A stretch of DNA of 64,000 nucleotides from Sphaeramia orbicularis (GCF_902148855.1 NC_043966.1:30729647-30793646); one strand, 5' to 3'; counted from the stretch's first letter, positions 25,801 through 39,440 are shown. Numbers and translations: made by a program. Notes: generated by a model from the sequence alone, not told the origin.

Positions 25801-28800
25801 GTTCTCCTTGGAAATCAATACAACAGTCAGCCTAAAACAATAGCAAACATGCTTTTTTAACCAACACTGCTTCTAAGAGTAAGCTGTCATTACAGGTTCA
25901 GATCAGACAGGAAATCAGAGCTGGGAAAAAAAAAAAACCTGTCTCTCGAGCTTAACTCAAAATTAGTCTTGTTGCAGGAAGCATTTCACTTTGTACCAGC
26001 TGTGCAAAAACCACATTCACAGTTTCTCTTCTCTGCTCACAAGATTTACAGGGTACTTAATGTGCATTACCTGAATAAGTCACTTTTAGAAATAGACACA
26101 CGGAATGAAACAAAAAACTAATGTTTACATACTAAATCCTCAAGCCACCTCACTACATTTAAGTTTTCTTAAATATAAGAAAATTTGTAAAACGCCGATG
26201 TATACATCTGAGTAAAGTTCATACAAGAGATAAGACGTTCTCTTCTCAAAGGATAGCACCTAAAAAACAAACACACATTTAGAGAAGGAGGCAAAAAGAT
26301 GTTATCAGACTTACTAGCTAAGAGCAGACAGGAGAGGGCAATGACATAGAGTTGCTTGACAGCAACATCATAGTGGTCCATGAACAAATCCAGCAGGTAG
26401 ACGGCTAGGTGACGAGCTGTAGGACATAGCTGGTAGCGATTACTCAGGATGGCCAACAGGTCTGCAAAGTACCGACGCATGCCAATTTGTGGAGAATGGG
26501 CCCGGTAGACGGGTAACTTCAGCTCCTGCAAAGAAGAAAAGAGAGATGAGGGGAATGTAAACGGCAGGGGGGAGAAGCTGGCACAGAGGAGTAGGGTGGG
26601 CAGGAAGCAAGGCTGAAGAAACACGGGGGCTGTAAAGAATATGCATAATAATAGTGAGCTGTGATTGTCTCATGCTGACTATGTTTAACTACTGTCAGGA
26701 GAGCTGATGTGGGTCTAAAAATATCAGTTGAAGAATAAAAGGCAATTTGCCATCAGAAATTGTTGATCACGCTTCAGTCTCATTTTAATTTCATTTAATA
26801 TACCATCACTGCAGGGAGTGGGAGCTAATTTGGGTCATTGCAGGGGTCTCTGAGCAAAGGACTGAGGGTAGTGGAGTGTGTGTGATGGGGTGGGGGTGGG
26901 GGGGGCACGGTTTCTTCTGTGGAGGTTGAGTAGTAGATAGGATTAGGTTTCACCCTTAGCATACCTCCTATTCACGTTCAATTAACTGCATGTGTTTCAA
27001 AGTAGAAGGAAGACACTCAGTCACATTAGCATTGAATCAGCCTCTGGTATCTTCCCAGTGAGCTACAGAGAACAACAACAATGCAAAGGCTCCAGTTTCA
27101 AAATCTGCCTCACAGTAAAGAAACAAAATACATCTTCACAGAACAATTTCTTTCTGTTTCAAAGCGGCTTATTCCACACATTTTGTTTTTGGAAATGTTC
27201 TGTGTAAAAACAGGCTTTGAATTAGATTTAATAGAAGATTGAGGCTTTCTAGATTAATCAGCTTAGGTTCAAACAGTAAGGGGTCCTTACATTAGTAGAG
27301 CAACGCTGAAAACATCAACATCACGTCAGTGCTGTTTTTCAGCAACATCTCTGCCTGTAGGCTGGCTTAGAAACAGCTCAGAAACCATTTTGGGTTTAAA
27401 GCTCTGTGTTTCAAATAAATCTCAAGGAAACACATGAGGTAGTCAATAGTTTGAGGGATTGCAAAATAGACTGAGGGAAAAATGTACCAGCACAGTAACG
27501 TTTACACAAACTGTCAACTATTTATTTTAAGTGCAACTAAAACAACACTGATTTTTAGGCAGACACTTCAATATAAACCAAAAATAAACAGTACCCCCAC
27601 CCCCCTGAGGTACTCCACCCCCGGTGCTACAACCAACCATACTACTCAATCCTCCCCAAACTCTGCTCTCCTCCCACTGGTTCAGCCTCTGCCTCTGGTC
27701 CATCTGTCTGTCTGGGGGTACTAGGGCAGCAGGAGAATGGGGGTGTATGTGAGGTGAAGGGGGGGCAGGAGTCTGAAGGGACATTTCGGGCGGGGGGCTG
27801 TGTGGAGTGGAGAGGTGCCTTTGTGGGGGACCAGCACCATAATTAAGGATTCCACAGCTGCCTCTGCCTGATTTGCATGTCTGATAATTTGCCACATGCT
27901 ACACACCACAGCTATCTCCCACATCAGGGCATTACTGCTGCAGCAAACGTCATTAAGGCTGGATAAAACTGTGGGGGAGCAGGCCCCATGCAGGAAATCT
28001 GAGCACTGTGTGAAGGCCTTTTTACATTCAGGCTGTTAATATTCGACCAGTCTTTTCATCCATTTAAAATACACACAGTCACCTTCTTTAATGCCCTCAA
28101 TCTTACATTTTGTTAAAAATATAAACAAACCAGAGAGTGGGATTTAAAAACTTAGTGCCCCTGACTTATTTGCAAGTTTATTTATTCAGAATTTTCAATA
28201 AATAACTGAAAATATAACATATCTGAAAACTATAAAAAAAAAAAAAAAAAAAGGGTCTCTATTTACAAATAGGTAAACTGGAAAATGTTAATCTTCACTT
28301 TTGTGTGACAGAACACAGCACGAGTGTGTTATACTTAACAAGGCTTTAACTGAACTGAAATTTTATGCGAGTTGACTAACCAGTTAACCTCCTACAAATA
28401 CGATTAGCATAATAAAAAAGAGGCACCAAAAGGATCTGAGGACTCGACAGTATATAGACTCTTAATTTCAAACATTTCACTTTTTATTGGAGCATCAAGA
28501 CTCAACAGTCTCAGTGGGACATCACTGTAACCTAACGTAAAAAGCTCCTCTGAGGAATGATGCGATCATTATCCTGGAAAATGCTTACATGTCTAACACT
28601 ATTAAGGTATCTATAATGTTAAGAAATGTAAGTAAAAAAAACAACACTCAGTTAAATGCCAGGAATCTTTTCTAAAGGATACAACAAAATTCAAGTGTTC
28701 TGCCACAGGTGCTGTTAAGAAATCAACTCTAATCTGATTATACGAAACTCTAAAACCCCTCATTATGTTGATTCACTGTCTCTACCTTAAATCAGTATTT

Positions 28801-29974
28801 TGTAATGTTTGTATTGCTGTATTTACAATAAGTGTATTGTGTTACACAGAATGCAAAAAGTGAGCCTGTAGCTAAGGATTTAACAAAAAGTGCAGACACC
28901 CGGAAAGAAAACCTAACATCAGGCTATGTGTGAGTGTGTCTTTCTCATGTTAAAGTTTACTGTGAGAGAAAATGAGTGGGTGTGTTATTTAGTTCACAGC
29001 TCAGCATTACAGATTTTCAGGCTAATTGACAGATCATTATGAATCAGACAGTGGAGTATGTGTAAACTGAATCATAGTGTGTGTCAGACAATGACTCACT
29101 GGTTCACAAGCGTCCGATTCACTATGTGATATACCGCCGGACCCTGCGTATATACACATATATAAAAAATCTTCGGCATAACGGAGCACCTGGTATCTAA
29201 AATTGGATCTGTACTCATCTCCTTGGTTTGAATCTGGCAAGACAAGCTCATCTCCCAGCTTGGAGATGCCACTCAAGTGACAGATGTCTCCATTAAAGTG
29301 ACACATGGGAAGAAATATGATCAGGCTTCGAGGTTAATTAAGACATTCTCAATTAATGAGCCTTAACTCCTCCATGTAATCTCATTTAGATCATGTTTAA
29401 ACAGACAAGAGGACCATGTAATTATATTTTCTTCCCAACTTGTATACATTTTGGAGGTATATAGAGCCTTGTGATGCACTAGGAATATTCGATTCCTAAC
29501 GTGGTGGTTCATATTGTCATGGAATGACAAGACATGGCCATAATCTACTAAAAACACAGGATTTTCTTGATCAGTTACATGGCAATTATATCCAAACTCT
29601 GATCAAACTCAGTCTCATTCTGTTGGGAAAAATACTCTTACTAAACCACAGAAAATCAGTGCAAAGGAGGAGGGAAAAAAACAAGGAGGGGTTTGTATTT
29701 CTACATTTAAAGACAAGTAATGTTCCGTCATTTCCTTAATAACTCCAGTTTTACTGGAACCTATGCAAAAGAGCAAGTAGGCTACAGTAGGTTTTTGATT
29801 AAGAAATAAATCATGACATTTTGTGTTCTTTTTCTTTTTGCTCAAGCAGTCAACAATACACTGATGTAATTCCTCTAAAAATAAATGAGTGCTTCACAGA
29901 CTCACCTTGATGCGGAGGGACTGATGGATATCTGCTGCTAGCTGTCCTTTCCACCATTGCAACTCCCTCTCCAT
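16820..29974 (-). CDS. ccnjl: Cyclin J-like protein
   Basis: Five minus-strand coding exons join in phase: 29906-29974, 26315-26525, 18112-18411, 17838-17997 and 16820-17354, giving 424 residues. Exon 1 starts [20 protein letters not shown]. Exon 2 begins [12 protein letters not shown] and carries the cyclin N-terminal fold ([13 protein letters not shown]). Exon 3 has KFEEKED, then [10 protein letters not shown], with [20 protein letters not shown]. Exon 4 is the second cyclin fold, ending near CIELMLL. Exon 5 is a Ser/Pro/Gln-rich tail ending [10 protein letters not shown]...CFDR. The AEPRHCL...GCFDR ending is closer to CCNJL than to CCNJ as I recall them, and the neighbours c1qtnf2 and slu7 agree. 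Cyclin J-type proteins are poorly characterised CDK-partner candidates. A 7.9 kb intron separates exons 2 and 3. All splice sites are GT-AG. Confidence 0.93.
18412..26314 (-). other. Large intron of ccnjl
   Basis: A 7.9 kb intron with no recognised gene on either strand. It contains poly-A/T runs and a short inverted repeat around 24096-24165 (ttggtttgtctagtattta and its complement). The many 60-110 residue frames are without similarity. Confidence 0.7.
26526..29905 (-). other. First coding intron of ccnjl
   Basis: A 3.4 kb intron. A C-rich/G-rich block at 27590-27800 gives proline-rich frames on the minus strand but has no splice support as an exon. No mobile element was recognised. Confidence 0.7.
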
Positions 29975-30479
29975 CTTTCCCATCCAGAGGAGACTTCAAA
30001 GGTTAAGTTTTACCTGCTGAGACAGATGTTTCCAAAACAAGACAAAGTTCTCAGAAAGGAACTAATCTGAACATGGTCTTCAACCATCCATCAGACACAG
30101 CATAGCGTGAAGCCGGATTAAAGTTATGCTAACTAACTCTAAATTATTAAGATTTAATCGAACAGGGTTTCTGTTGTTACAACCAACCAAACACTAATAT
30201 TAAGCCCCGGGTAATCTGTAACTGTTGTTCTGGTAAAGTTTGTGAACACCTTGCTAATCCTAAGGCAGATATGTCTCTCATGCTTAGGCCATTTTCTCTG
30301 CACGGGAATTTAAATGGCTCAGTTAAATGCCCACACCACCATGCTGCGGGTCAACTAAATCCACGCAGCACTCACTGTAATGTTATTGTTATTGGCATGG
30401 TTATTTAGTATAGATAATACACAATTAACTTACGTATACTTTTGCTTATGATTGAAAATGTATCTGCACCACGAGACAG

Positions 30480-31035
30480 CGGCCAAACAGTGGGGCTTCA
30501 TAAGTTAACTGCCCACCGAGCTCCGAAACACTCGCCTCGTTAAAAAACAAAAACAGCACTCGGCGAAAAAACTCAGCGACTCGACACGGATGCAGCTCGT
30601 ACAGAAATACAGCAACACGGGAAACTTTTTCTAATCATCTCCATCGTTATTACATGTGCCACTCACCGCTCCGACGGGAATGCCCCCCAGACCCCTTTGT
30701 CTCAGTCCGACATCCTGAATGAGAGAACTCCTCTTCGGTTCAACTTTGCGAAAGCCCTCTTTTTTTCGGCGAAAACACACCGGTCAAATTTTCTGACAAG
30801 TTCACAGAACAGCTGCCACCGCCAAATCCCGACGACAAGCGTTCTGCTGCGCCGTTTTCCTCCAAGTGTTTATACTTTTCCGAGAGGTTTTCCTCAGCCG
30901 TTTTCTCTCCGGTGGCTCCGCTGTAACAAAGTAGCCTCCTCGGCTGCACCAGCTGCTGCCGTTGCGGTGCAAGGCTCGTGCGCTCGACGCGACGAGCCCT
31001 CCTCTTCCGTTCTGGGTGTTGTAGTTCTTTAAGGG
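30480..31035 (-). promoter_or_regulatory. CpG-rich promoter and 5' UTR region of ccnjl
   Basis: CpG density rises sharply here compared with the AT-rich flanks (for example tcgacgcgacgagccctcc and ccgacgacaagcg). It lies upstream of the ccnjl start at 29974. An acceptor-like ctgtctcagcag occurs on the minus strand at about 30014-30025, so a non-coding first exon in this region is likely. A gttgtagttctttaaggg stretch near 31017 resembles a ZNF143-type element. No transcript evidence was available. Confidence 0.5.
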
Positions 31036-31066
31036 TCAGCGTCAGAACTACAAATGCACAGCTTTG

Positions 31067-31070
<4 letters not shown>

Positions 31071-31126
<56 letters not shown>

Positions 31127-31160
31127 TATAATAATAATAATAATAATAGTAATAATATAA
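31071..31160. repeat. (TA)n and (AAT)n microsatellite
   Basis: About 26 TA units are followed by TAA units, upstream of the ccnjl promoter. Confidence 0.95.
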
Positions 31161-31196
31161 TTCTTCTTTATTTATATATGTATTTATTAATTTATA

Positions 31197-31645
31197 GTGG
31201 TGGCCAAAATTATTAGAACACCTGATAGATCTGAAAATGCTGTCTTTTTCCCCTCAAAATATGATTTCATGTCATAATATTCATGAAATATGCAGATGGT
31301 TGTTCTGAGCACAAGTAATAGCAGATGAAGTGAGTCATAATGTTTTTATCCACTTTTAACTTCAGTATTTACTTAATGAGCAGGATAGACCTTATATATA
31401 GAACAGAATCACACAGCTGTGTCCTAAGGCTCTTGCATCACCTTCAGTTTAACCACAATCACACCTGACAATGAATTCACAAGGAATTTGGTTTCTTCTG
31501 AACATGATTGTGTGTTATCAACAGTAAAATAGGATTTCATTGTTTTTTGTAATTAAGTTGACCAAAATCTCCTCATGATGCTTATGATACAAAAAAGATG
31601 AAACCTTTTAAATATGCCAAGTGTTGTGATAATTTTGGCCACCAC
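31197..31645. mobile_element. Tc1/mariner-type MITE
   Basis: The left end gtggtggccaaaattatta is mirrored by the right end taattttggccaccac, giving an inverted repeat of about 17-20 bases with one or two mismatches. The flanks are TA-rich (tttata and tttat), consistent with a TA target. The 449 bp interior has no transposase. A gtggtggccaaaattatt end is typical of Tc1-like fish MITEs. Confidence 0.65.
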
Positions 31646-32172
31646 TTTATTTATTTATTTAAGAACCACTTTAAGCTTTACCTTTAAACAAAAGCATTTC
31701 CTTTCACAGTAATTAAAAATCACTTATCATAGTGTCACAGTTTAACAGAAAACCATTTTTTATGTACAGATCTAAGTTTCCTATTTTATTCCATCTGGAG
31801 CACCAAATGCTGTGCATCTTCTTTTTGAGAAAAAAAAAACAGTCTGTGAAACTTATGAAACAATTGTAATTTTATATCCATTCTATATTATAATTTTGTT
31901 AAAGGAGAAAAATATAGCATTGAGTACGATCTGTTACTTTACTGTGAAAGAAAAGAAAACTGATAGAATCTTGTCAGACTTAAAGAGGCATGAAGATTAA
32001 GAAGCCAAAAAGCACTATAACATCAAGTCCTTCTATGACAAGTTTCCGCTCTCTCTTGCGCCATCTGGTGTTAGAACATGTCAAACAAACGCCTTCTTAT
32101 GTGGATCAAATGTATGGACAATGTTAGTGCAACTGATATTACAAATAAAATGAAAACAACACCAAACTAGTA

Positions 32173-33176
32173 TTAACTGTCCCCTTTAGCGTTGGCCTTT
32201 CTGTCAGCCTCATTGAGAAATTCCTGGTCAGCATATATAAGGAACCCAGTGAAAGTGCTGTCCGTCCAGAAAGGGTCAAAGAAAAGTCCATTTTGCTCAG
32301 AGTAAAAGATTTGCAGCCACACCTGGTCAGACTGCTGCAGCTGGAGAACAGTAGAACCAGATGCCACGTCATGGTTTCCTGTATTTGCATCAAATGTCTT
32401 GATCTTGTACTGTCCGTTGTGAACCAGCCCAATGGCCAGGTGCTTGTTTGCTAGTGTGATATCATAGGTGAAATAATAGACTCCAGGAATAGCACAGACA
32501 AACTTTCCACTGGTGGCATTGTAATGATTCCCCTCATTCAGCAGGATTCGGCTGAAGCGGATGGGCATTCGCTCCTTGGGATAGCTTTTGGTCATTGCCA
32601 CAGAAAAGGCTGAGCGGGCAGTGCTGCCACAGTTGCAGCCTCCTGGAGCTCCTTGCTCCCCCATGTCACCTACCTCTCCTTTTGGTCCCTGTTTTCCAGC
32701 TAGTCCAGGGGTTCCACGTGGCCCCTTTAGTCCTCGAGGTCCAGCCTTACCAATAACACCTTCACGGCCTTTCACTCCTGGCTTACCTTGATTTCCAGTC
32801 CTCCCTGCATCACCTGATAACAGAAGAGGGACAGTGATTACTGTACTGTATAAAGAATTCAGTTTTTTTAATGGCTTAAGCAGGACCCTATACCAATCAT
32901 TAGATACAACCTAAGACATTCTATACCTCTGTCTCCTCGTTGTCCCTTCTCTCCATCCTTCCCATCTGGTCCATCCTTTCCTGGAGGGCCCATAGGCCCC
33001 ATGGCTCCTGGTGATCCAGGAGCTCCAGGATTTCCTGCAGGCCCTGATGGACCTGGCAGACTGCAGACCAGCTGGGAGGACTGGACAGTGATATGGCGAT
33101 CTTTCTTGGTTGTATTAAATGTTGACTGGGAGAGGACAACTGACAGCAAAGAGAACATCAAACATATCTGGAGCAT
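32173..33176 (-). CDS. c1qtnf2: Complement C1q and TNF-related protein 2
   Basis: Two minus-strand coding exons, 32927-33176 and 32173-32813, join in phase to 296 residues. A signal peptide ([16 protein letters not shown]) is followed by [14 protein letters not shown] and an uninterrupted Gly-X-Y collagen region across the exon junction. A CNC cysteine pair at residues 143-145 follows, then a C1q domain from about residue 152 ([16 protein letters not shown]). The C1q part contains [28 protein letters not shown] and [13 protein letters not shown], which match C1QTNF2 as I recall it. It should form secreted trimers and higher oligomers acting as an adipokine-like signal. I chose ATG 33176 because a good acceptor (gactccacag) lies just upstream; an in-frame ATG at 33224 would lie in the intron. 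It sits between ccnjl and slu7, as in human. Confidence 0.93.
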
Positions 33177-33224
33177 GATGATCACTGTGGAGTCAAAGAA
33201 GACCAGTAATTGTTTACCAGTCAC

Positions 33225-34380
33225 TTTTAGGCTTTTGATGGAATGTCACAATTAGATGATCAAATGTCTGCTTACGAACTACATTAAGCAGGCAAGATGA
33301 ATAAGAAAGGTAGCTTGGTAACGGGGAAAACACACAGCGCCAGTATTAGATGAAAAACATGCACACAATAAACAGTTATCTAAATGGTCATTGTCATGTC
33401 ATGACATGCTTGATGAGAAAAATGATCCTTCAATGATGTAAGGGGTCAAAGCAAAGCAAACAATGCAGCTCACAGCAGAATGAAAAGGGAGTGGATGAGA
33501 AATTTAAGATACGCAGACAAAGAACTCACCAGTTGAAAAATTATGACCCATGGGCATTTTTCTGCAATATAAGTCCTTTTTCTGCAAGAGGGTGCACAAA
33601 CTTTACTACATAATTTTCCAGAAATCGGGTGGGAAAGCATTCTCCAAGAGAAGAGACACCAAGTGTGTACAGCCCAGTGAAACAGAGTCCATAACATCCG
33701 CCCTGTTTAAGCAAGTACTCTGCCAAAAAATACTTTCATGATGATGTCATAAATTCAAGTCAGTGCAACAGTATTTCACAGCGGAAGCAATGATGCGTCT
33801 CTTACTCACAAAGTTATCCAATGGGAAAATAGGACGCTGTGGAATAGATATACTTAGATGCACAGGCGGAACCACCTACCTATTTATTTCAGTGTCCTTT
33901 TATTTAAAGGTTCAAGTTTGTGTTTAAAATTGTCAAGTGTCATAAGCATTTTAAAGTTACAAGTGCAACATAACCTGAAGGCAAGGTGGTCTGCAGCTGC
34001 TTATAAAATGCTCTGTGAATATTACCAAATGTTTTTGTGCCCGGATTCAGAGCCAAGAGCTGAGAGACCAATAAAACCGTTCCAGCTGTTGAGTCAGGCA
34101 TCACCATGTGTTCAGCAATTTACTGTATTCACACTAACTGGAACCAAGTGGACTTACAAAAGCAGTGATTGTTTCATATATTCCTGAGATCCTCCAACAG
34201 CCGATGATATAATGGCAAAAATAATAACTAAGCTATTTCCAACTAACCTTCCTATTCTATAGATTTGTAACACTTGAGTTCACCAGACAAGCATTGTAAC
34301 TTTCTGTAACAATGCCATAATGCACATTATTAGATTTGCATATAATGTTAGAAACAACACAAAGTTTTTAAACAAGCATA
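33225..34380. other. Intergenic stretch between c1qtnf2 and slu7
   Basis: It must contain the c1qtnf2 5' UTR exon and promoter, but no clear landmark was seen. No mobile element was recognised. Confidence 0.5.
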
Positions 34381-34388
34381 TTTTATTA
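34381..34388 (-). terminator. Likely slu7 polyadenylation signal
   Basis: tttatt on the plus strand (AATAAA on the minus strand) lies about 350 bases beyond the slu7 stop codon at 34737. Confidence 0.35.
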
Positions 34389-34736
34389 AAAAATACACAA
34401 TCCACATCAAATTGTCAAGTTAGCATGTGAGGATTTTTTTGTCCATGACCAAATGTAATCTGAAATTATAATTTGTCATTTGGAACTAATAAAATACAAA
34501 CAAAAGCACACTCAGTTCTCTAGTATTTACAGTCCTGTGGCCACAAAACCAGAGTGTGCAGAATGCTTGACAAAACGTTGTACACAGTTTTCAGTTCTGT
34601 TCATACCAGCACGGTCTCCTGCAGGTTTAATGACAGAGGTTACATTAAACGAGTCAGACATTTTTAAAAAGCAAATGCTCTGACAGGGTCCTTAAAGGGA
34701 GTATTAGGCCAGTCAAGAACAGGAGGGAGAAGGGGG

Positions 34737-37700
34737 TCACTGTCCCAGGAAGGATGCCATGGGATCATCTGGTCGGCTGCGTTTCATGCGGAAGGCCTCC
34801 ATCTCCTCTTCTGTGGGGGCCTTCACTTCCTGCAGGCTGTGGTATGGCCTCTTTCTCTCGTCCAGCTGCATCATCGCCTCTACCTGCTTTACTCGCTTAT
34901 CTTCTGCTTCAAGGGCCTAGAACATTAGAGAAAAAAAAGGGGGGATGATCAAACACAAACAGTGTATTACCCAAACCAAAGACACATGTGAAGATATACA
35001 GGAAAACTTCTTGTCATCACAAACACAAAATAACCTTTTTTAATTTCTCTCTCTTCTTTTCTTCATCTTCTGAATCACTGCTGTCAGATCCATGCTTCTT
35101 GTTCTTTTTGTTCTTCTTCTTCTTCTTCTTTTTCTTCTCCTGCATCATCTTATCTCGATGCATCTGACAAATTCAAAACACAGCACCTGTTACTTGCCGA
35201 CTGATAAAAATATGGCATCTAGTTTTCATAAAAGACTGCGATGTAAAATTACTTTGAATCACCACTTACTTCTAGCAGAGACTTTGGTTCTTCCTCTTCC
35301 TGGGGCTCATTCAATCCCTCTTCAAATGGGGTACAGTCCGAGTTGTTCTTAAGGTTATTAAAAAGACCAAAAAGTGTAAGTTGATTACAACAAAAGACAA
35401 GAAAGAACATGTCAAATACAGCCACAGAACACAATCAGACATATACTCACTACTTTAATTCCAGCCTCTCCTGTGCAGTAGCTCTGTTTGACCATGGAGT
35501 GACAGCACTTGTATCCCCAGAAACCATCTTTCCAGTAGGAGCCCCAAATACACTGCCAACAAAGATCCATTTTTAGAACATAAAATATAACAATACAAAT
35601 AAACAGGCACCACAGTTCTGTTCTGCCATCCTTACAGTATGATTGTTGATGAGCACATCCTCCTCGTACTTGGAGCGAGCCACTGCCTTGTCAAGTCCCT
35701 TCAGCACAGCACCATGACGAGAGTACTCCACATAGTCCTCAGTCTGAGCCAACAGCAGCTCCCTTGGCGGTGCATCCAGGTGCTCTTGACCTCCATACTA
35801 ATCATCACAAACAGAAGCAAGAACAGCATTAGATTTGCTCCATTTTCAAAATTGAAGCCAGAAGAATATAATGCTCTGTAGCCATTTTTTAGGATCACTG
35901 CACTGCCATCAACACATATTAGGATTAACAAGAGTGCTCCTTAATATGCCAGTTATGCACCTTGTCAAGAATGCTCTCCCTCTGTTCCTCTTTAAAGTCC
36001 TCCTTCTTGACCTTGAAAGACCGGTGCAGCAGCTCAAGCTTGGTGGGATCGGCCTGCAGATGAACTTCAGAGCCTCTATCATAGGCCTCCCAGGCAAACA
36101 CTATAATGAGACAAATTGTTTGATCATTAGAAATACAAACAAATACCTACCACATGTCTATTTGAGAGAGATGATGATACTTTAGGTCTACTTTCATTAA
36201 TTCATAAAAAACAAAAAGGGGTATGTGATAGGTAGAGGCGAACAGGGAAGGATTTCTGTGACTTACACTGTGTTTGAGCCATAGTGATTGTGTCTCCACT
36301 GTAGCGGGCAAAGTTGTCTCCAGCATATCCAACTCTGTCAAACAAACAGGAAAATCATGTCAGTGTGAGAGAATGAGACCCTTCAGCTTATGATGAAAAA
36401 GAAGATCTATAACTTACTCGTCTGGGTTCATGCCAGTGTTGGCGTATGGATTCTCTCTCATAGCACGAGTCTTTGGGTCATAATATGCAGAATTTGGATC
36501 CAGATTCCTCAGGTACTAAAGGAGATAGATGTGAGAAGTGTCTCTGAGTTAGGAACCTGACAGGATCTCATCAATAATTAGCTTTAAGGATGACATTAGA
36601 GATAACAATATTGCTCCTCTGTATTTGTCTGATGAAAATGTACAATATTCTTGACAAAAAAGTATCATCACAGCAGAGTGAGGTCATTCAAGGTCACTTA
36701 CTTTAGCTGTGTCTTCTCTGATACGCAGATTCCTGACAGTGATTCGTCTCTTTGAGTCGAAGTTCTGACCCGGCATGTCAATGTCATCAGCATACTTATC
36801 TTCATCCTCATCTTCACTATCATGTTCCCGCTCCTAAAAGTCGTTTTAAAAAAAATTAAGAAATTAAGATAAATACTTTTCTTAGACAAAACTTAGTTAA
36901 TATCTATATATCTTGACTATAATACTTTCTGTTTTTACTATAATGTTCAAGTACTGAAGACTCACAGTTTGATCCAGTTTTCCTGAGGCCAATTCATCTT
37001 GAAGCTTCTGTGCCTTAAGTGTACGTTTGGCCTGATGGACAAACAAAATGTGTAATCAATAAACAAATAAATAAATACAACCCAAACACCACAAAGAAAA
37101 TCCATTATTTTCACTAAAGACGTTTTAATTGGACATGATTCAGTGCTATACATAGTAGTTTGTATAAACTTTAAATTAACTAATGCTTTACCAGGTCTAC
37201 TTTGGCATACTCTTCCACAATGCGCTGATGTTCTTCAGGGTCATACCCATTCCAGCGATCACGCTTCCCATCATAGTCCATTGAAAGTTGGATCTGAGAG
37301 TGTTCATCAGGAGCTATGCCTGTGCCTGTGTACTTAGCCCCAACTTTTCTTGGTCGCTGATGGGATACAAAGTAAAGAGATGATATTAAGCACTGCATGC
37401 ATCACTCTTCTCATCTACAATAATGGAAAAGAGAAACAATTAATTTCTACTTGAAAATAATTTTTTTCCACTCTATTTTACCTCCATGCAGTCTTTCTTC
37501 TTGTGTGTTATAGCGCCACAGTTTTCACAAGCTCCCTTACGGAATTTAGTAGCAACACCGGTCTGTGTAAAAGCCCAACATAGAGCTATTAAAATAATAG
37601 TTCATTTGATATATTTGCATTAAATTAACTCCGCGCTTCATTCCTACCTCTTGCACTCCTCTCTTATACCAGTCACCGATGGCAGAGTATTGTCTCTGGT

Positions 37701-38137
37701 TTTCAGGCTGTGGCCTCTGATGTTTTAGTGTTGGTCTTTTGGATGGGTCAATGTACCATGGTACTGATGAAATATATTGTGGGATGTGAGGGTTTATGTC
37801 CCTAGAGAAAGCAGAGGCAAGCAAATATGGTCCAAATTAATGTTGACATATTCATAGTAGTTATGGCATTAAGACTGAACATTTCTGCCTAGAAATACTG
37901 GTTATATGATTACTGACTGACTGTGAACACGCAGTATGTATTGTGATCTCTGTCCACATATATATCAGCTTACTTTCCCTCTTCGTCCACCTCAGCAGGA
38001 GCATTTCCCAGCTTCCTCTGCTCCTCCAGCTCCTTCTTCTTCCTCCAGTCCTCCCTGGTCATCTTCTTGGGCTCGTCCAGGCCCACGATGCCCTCCGAAC
38101 TCGCGCTGGTTTGTTCGGTCGCTTGTTCGTTGTTCAT
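34737..38137 (-). CDS. slu7: Pre-mRNA splicing factor SLU7
   Basis: Fourteen minus-strand coding exons join in phase to 572 residues: 37974-38137, 37648-37801, 37482-37562, 37192-37356, 36966-37031, 36702-36833, 36418-36515, 36267-36334, 35961-36100, 35636-35797, 35451-35552, 35270-35347, 35035-35163 and 34737-34916. SLU7 acts in the second step of splicing, holding exon 1 for 3' splice-site choice. Exon 1 has [20 protein letters not shown]. Exon 3 carries the CCHC zinc knuckle ([14 protein letters not shown], about residues 118-131). Later landmarks are FDYDGK-type [12 protein letters not shown], an acidic [20 protein letters not shown] block and SMKHSF-equivalent [17 protein letters not shown] poly-lysine nuclear signal (about 480-495) precedes the conserved end [12 protein letters not shown]. 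Length is close to the human protein (586, recalled). The donor after exon 13 (GTTATT) is weak; the others are ordinary. Confidence 0.97.
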
Positions 38138-38595
38138 GACTGAAGCTGAAGCCAGGAAAACACTTCATGCATTACAATCATACACCCAGTAAACTGATGG
38201 GTGTAGAAACAGTCTGTCCAGAACACAACCCTCTGACATTGAGTGTAATTTGTACAAACTTTCAGAGTCACTGGCAATCGTAACACCAACGAAGCTAACC
38301 TGATTGTTTTATGCAAGAAAATAGGAGTTAAAATTGTCTTTTCTAAACATATTTGCTCATTGGTTAACTTACTTTGATATGATCCAAAATAAAACGGTAA
38401 TTATTGGTTGTTTCGTAGAATCCTCAGTATTCTCTCGCTGGTTTCAGGTAGTCACTTCTGTTTTGACGATGCCACAATAGTCGCCATTTTACCTCCGCAA
38501 GTGACGTCACGTCATTTCTTCTTCTGTGGTTTTGGATCCAGGGTGTTCAGAGAAGTCTGACTACTAGTGGACAAACCTGACCACTTTACATAATT

Positions 38596-38620
38596 GGCCG
38601 CAAAACTACAACTCCTCCGC
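38596..38620 (-). promoter_or_regulatory. ZNF143/SBS-like element upstream of slu7
   Basis: aactacaactcct at 38604-38616 resembles the ACTACAATTCCC core bound by ZNF143 at many vertebrate housekeeping promoters. It lies about 470 bases upstream of the slu7 start codon. It was recognised by eye only. Confidence 0.35.
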
Positions 38621-39440
38621 ATCACATCTGAAATGTAAATGACGATTTTATTGCCATTCTCCAGTGAATAGTGGAAAACGTTACACAATTTAGTGATTAA
38701 GTTTAGCGATTTTCCTTAACTCAGCTGAAATGATCACAGCAGAGATCCTTTGGTGACAACTGCTGGGTCTTTATGTAGAGCACAAATTAAATATCATGAA
38801 CTAATATTAGAAAAAAATATTTAATTATAATCCCTTCATTAATTGATTTTTCTGACTTTAAATGTCCCTAATAAATATGTCCCTCTGTTTTCATTTTATT
38901 TGACTGGCTTAATAACCTGTTTGGGGTTTTTTTTGTAAGTTCATATTACTCAGAATTACCACATATTTATCATATCCATTTGTACTATTGTTAATATTTT
39001 ATTATACTATTACCACTACTGTTTTATTAGTGGTAAATATCAACACAGTTATACATGTATGTATAGTTTTTTTTAAATTGATTTTTCTCCTATTTATACT
39101 TCCTCTATCATAGATTATATTATGTATAATTTAAGATTTGGTTATGTATTGTGGACTTAATTTTTCTTCCTCTGGTTTCTGTGAATGAAAGTATATAGAC
39201 TCAAAGACTTAAGTCACAGTTTTGGGACTTGATACTCATTTGACTTCCATGGACGAAATACTCAATCAACTTTGACTTAAGTCATTCTGCTCAGGAACCT
39301 GTTGCAAAGTCACATTTGATTTTTGAAGTACTGGGCTTACCTTGTGTCATTTCAAGAGCCCTGATGTATCTGATTAAGTGGACAAAAACAAATCAAATTC
39401 AGCAGAAGTCTCAAGTGATAAAATGAGACTTGAGATCTGT
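38621..39440. other. AT-rich intergenic stretch
   Basis: No gene was seen. A ctgctgggtctttatg segment near 38760 resembles the end of the TTAA MITE family and may be a decayed copy. The nsd1 3' UTR probably begins on the far side, with AATAAA-type sequence on the minus strand near 39450. Confidence 0.4.

Noticed and set aside
27527-27895. Proline-rich minus-strand frame in ccnjl intron 1
   Set aside because: No acceptor-donor pair in phase with ccnjl exons and no recognised domain; likely low-complexity intron.
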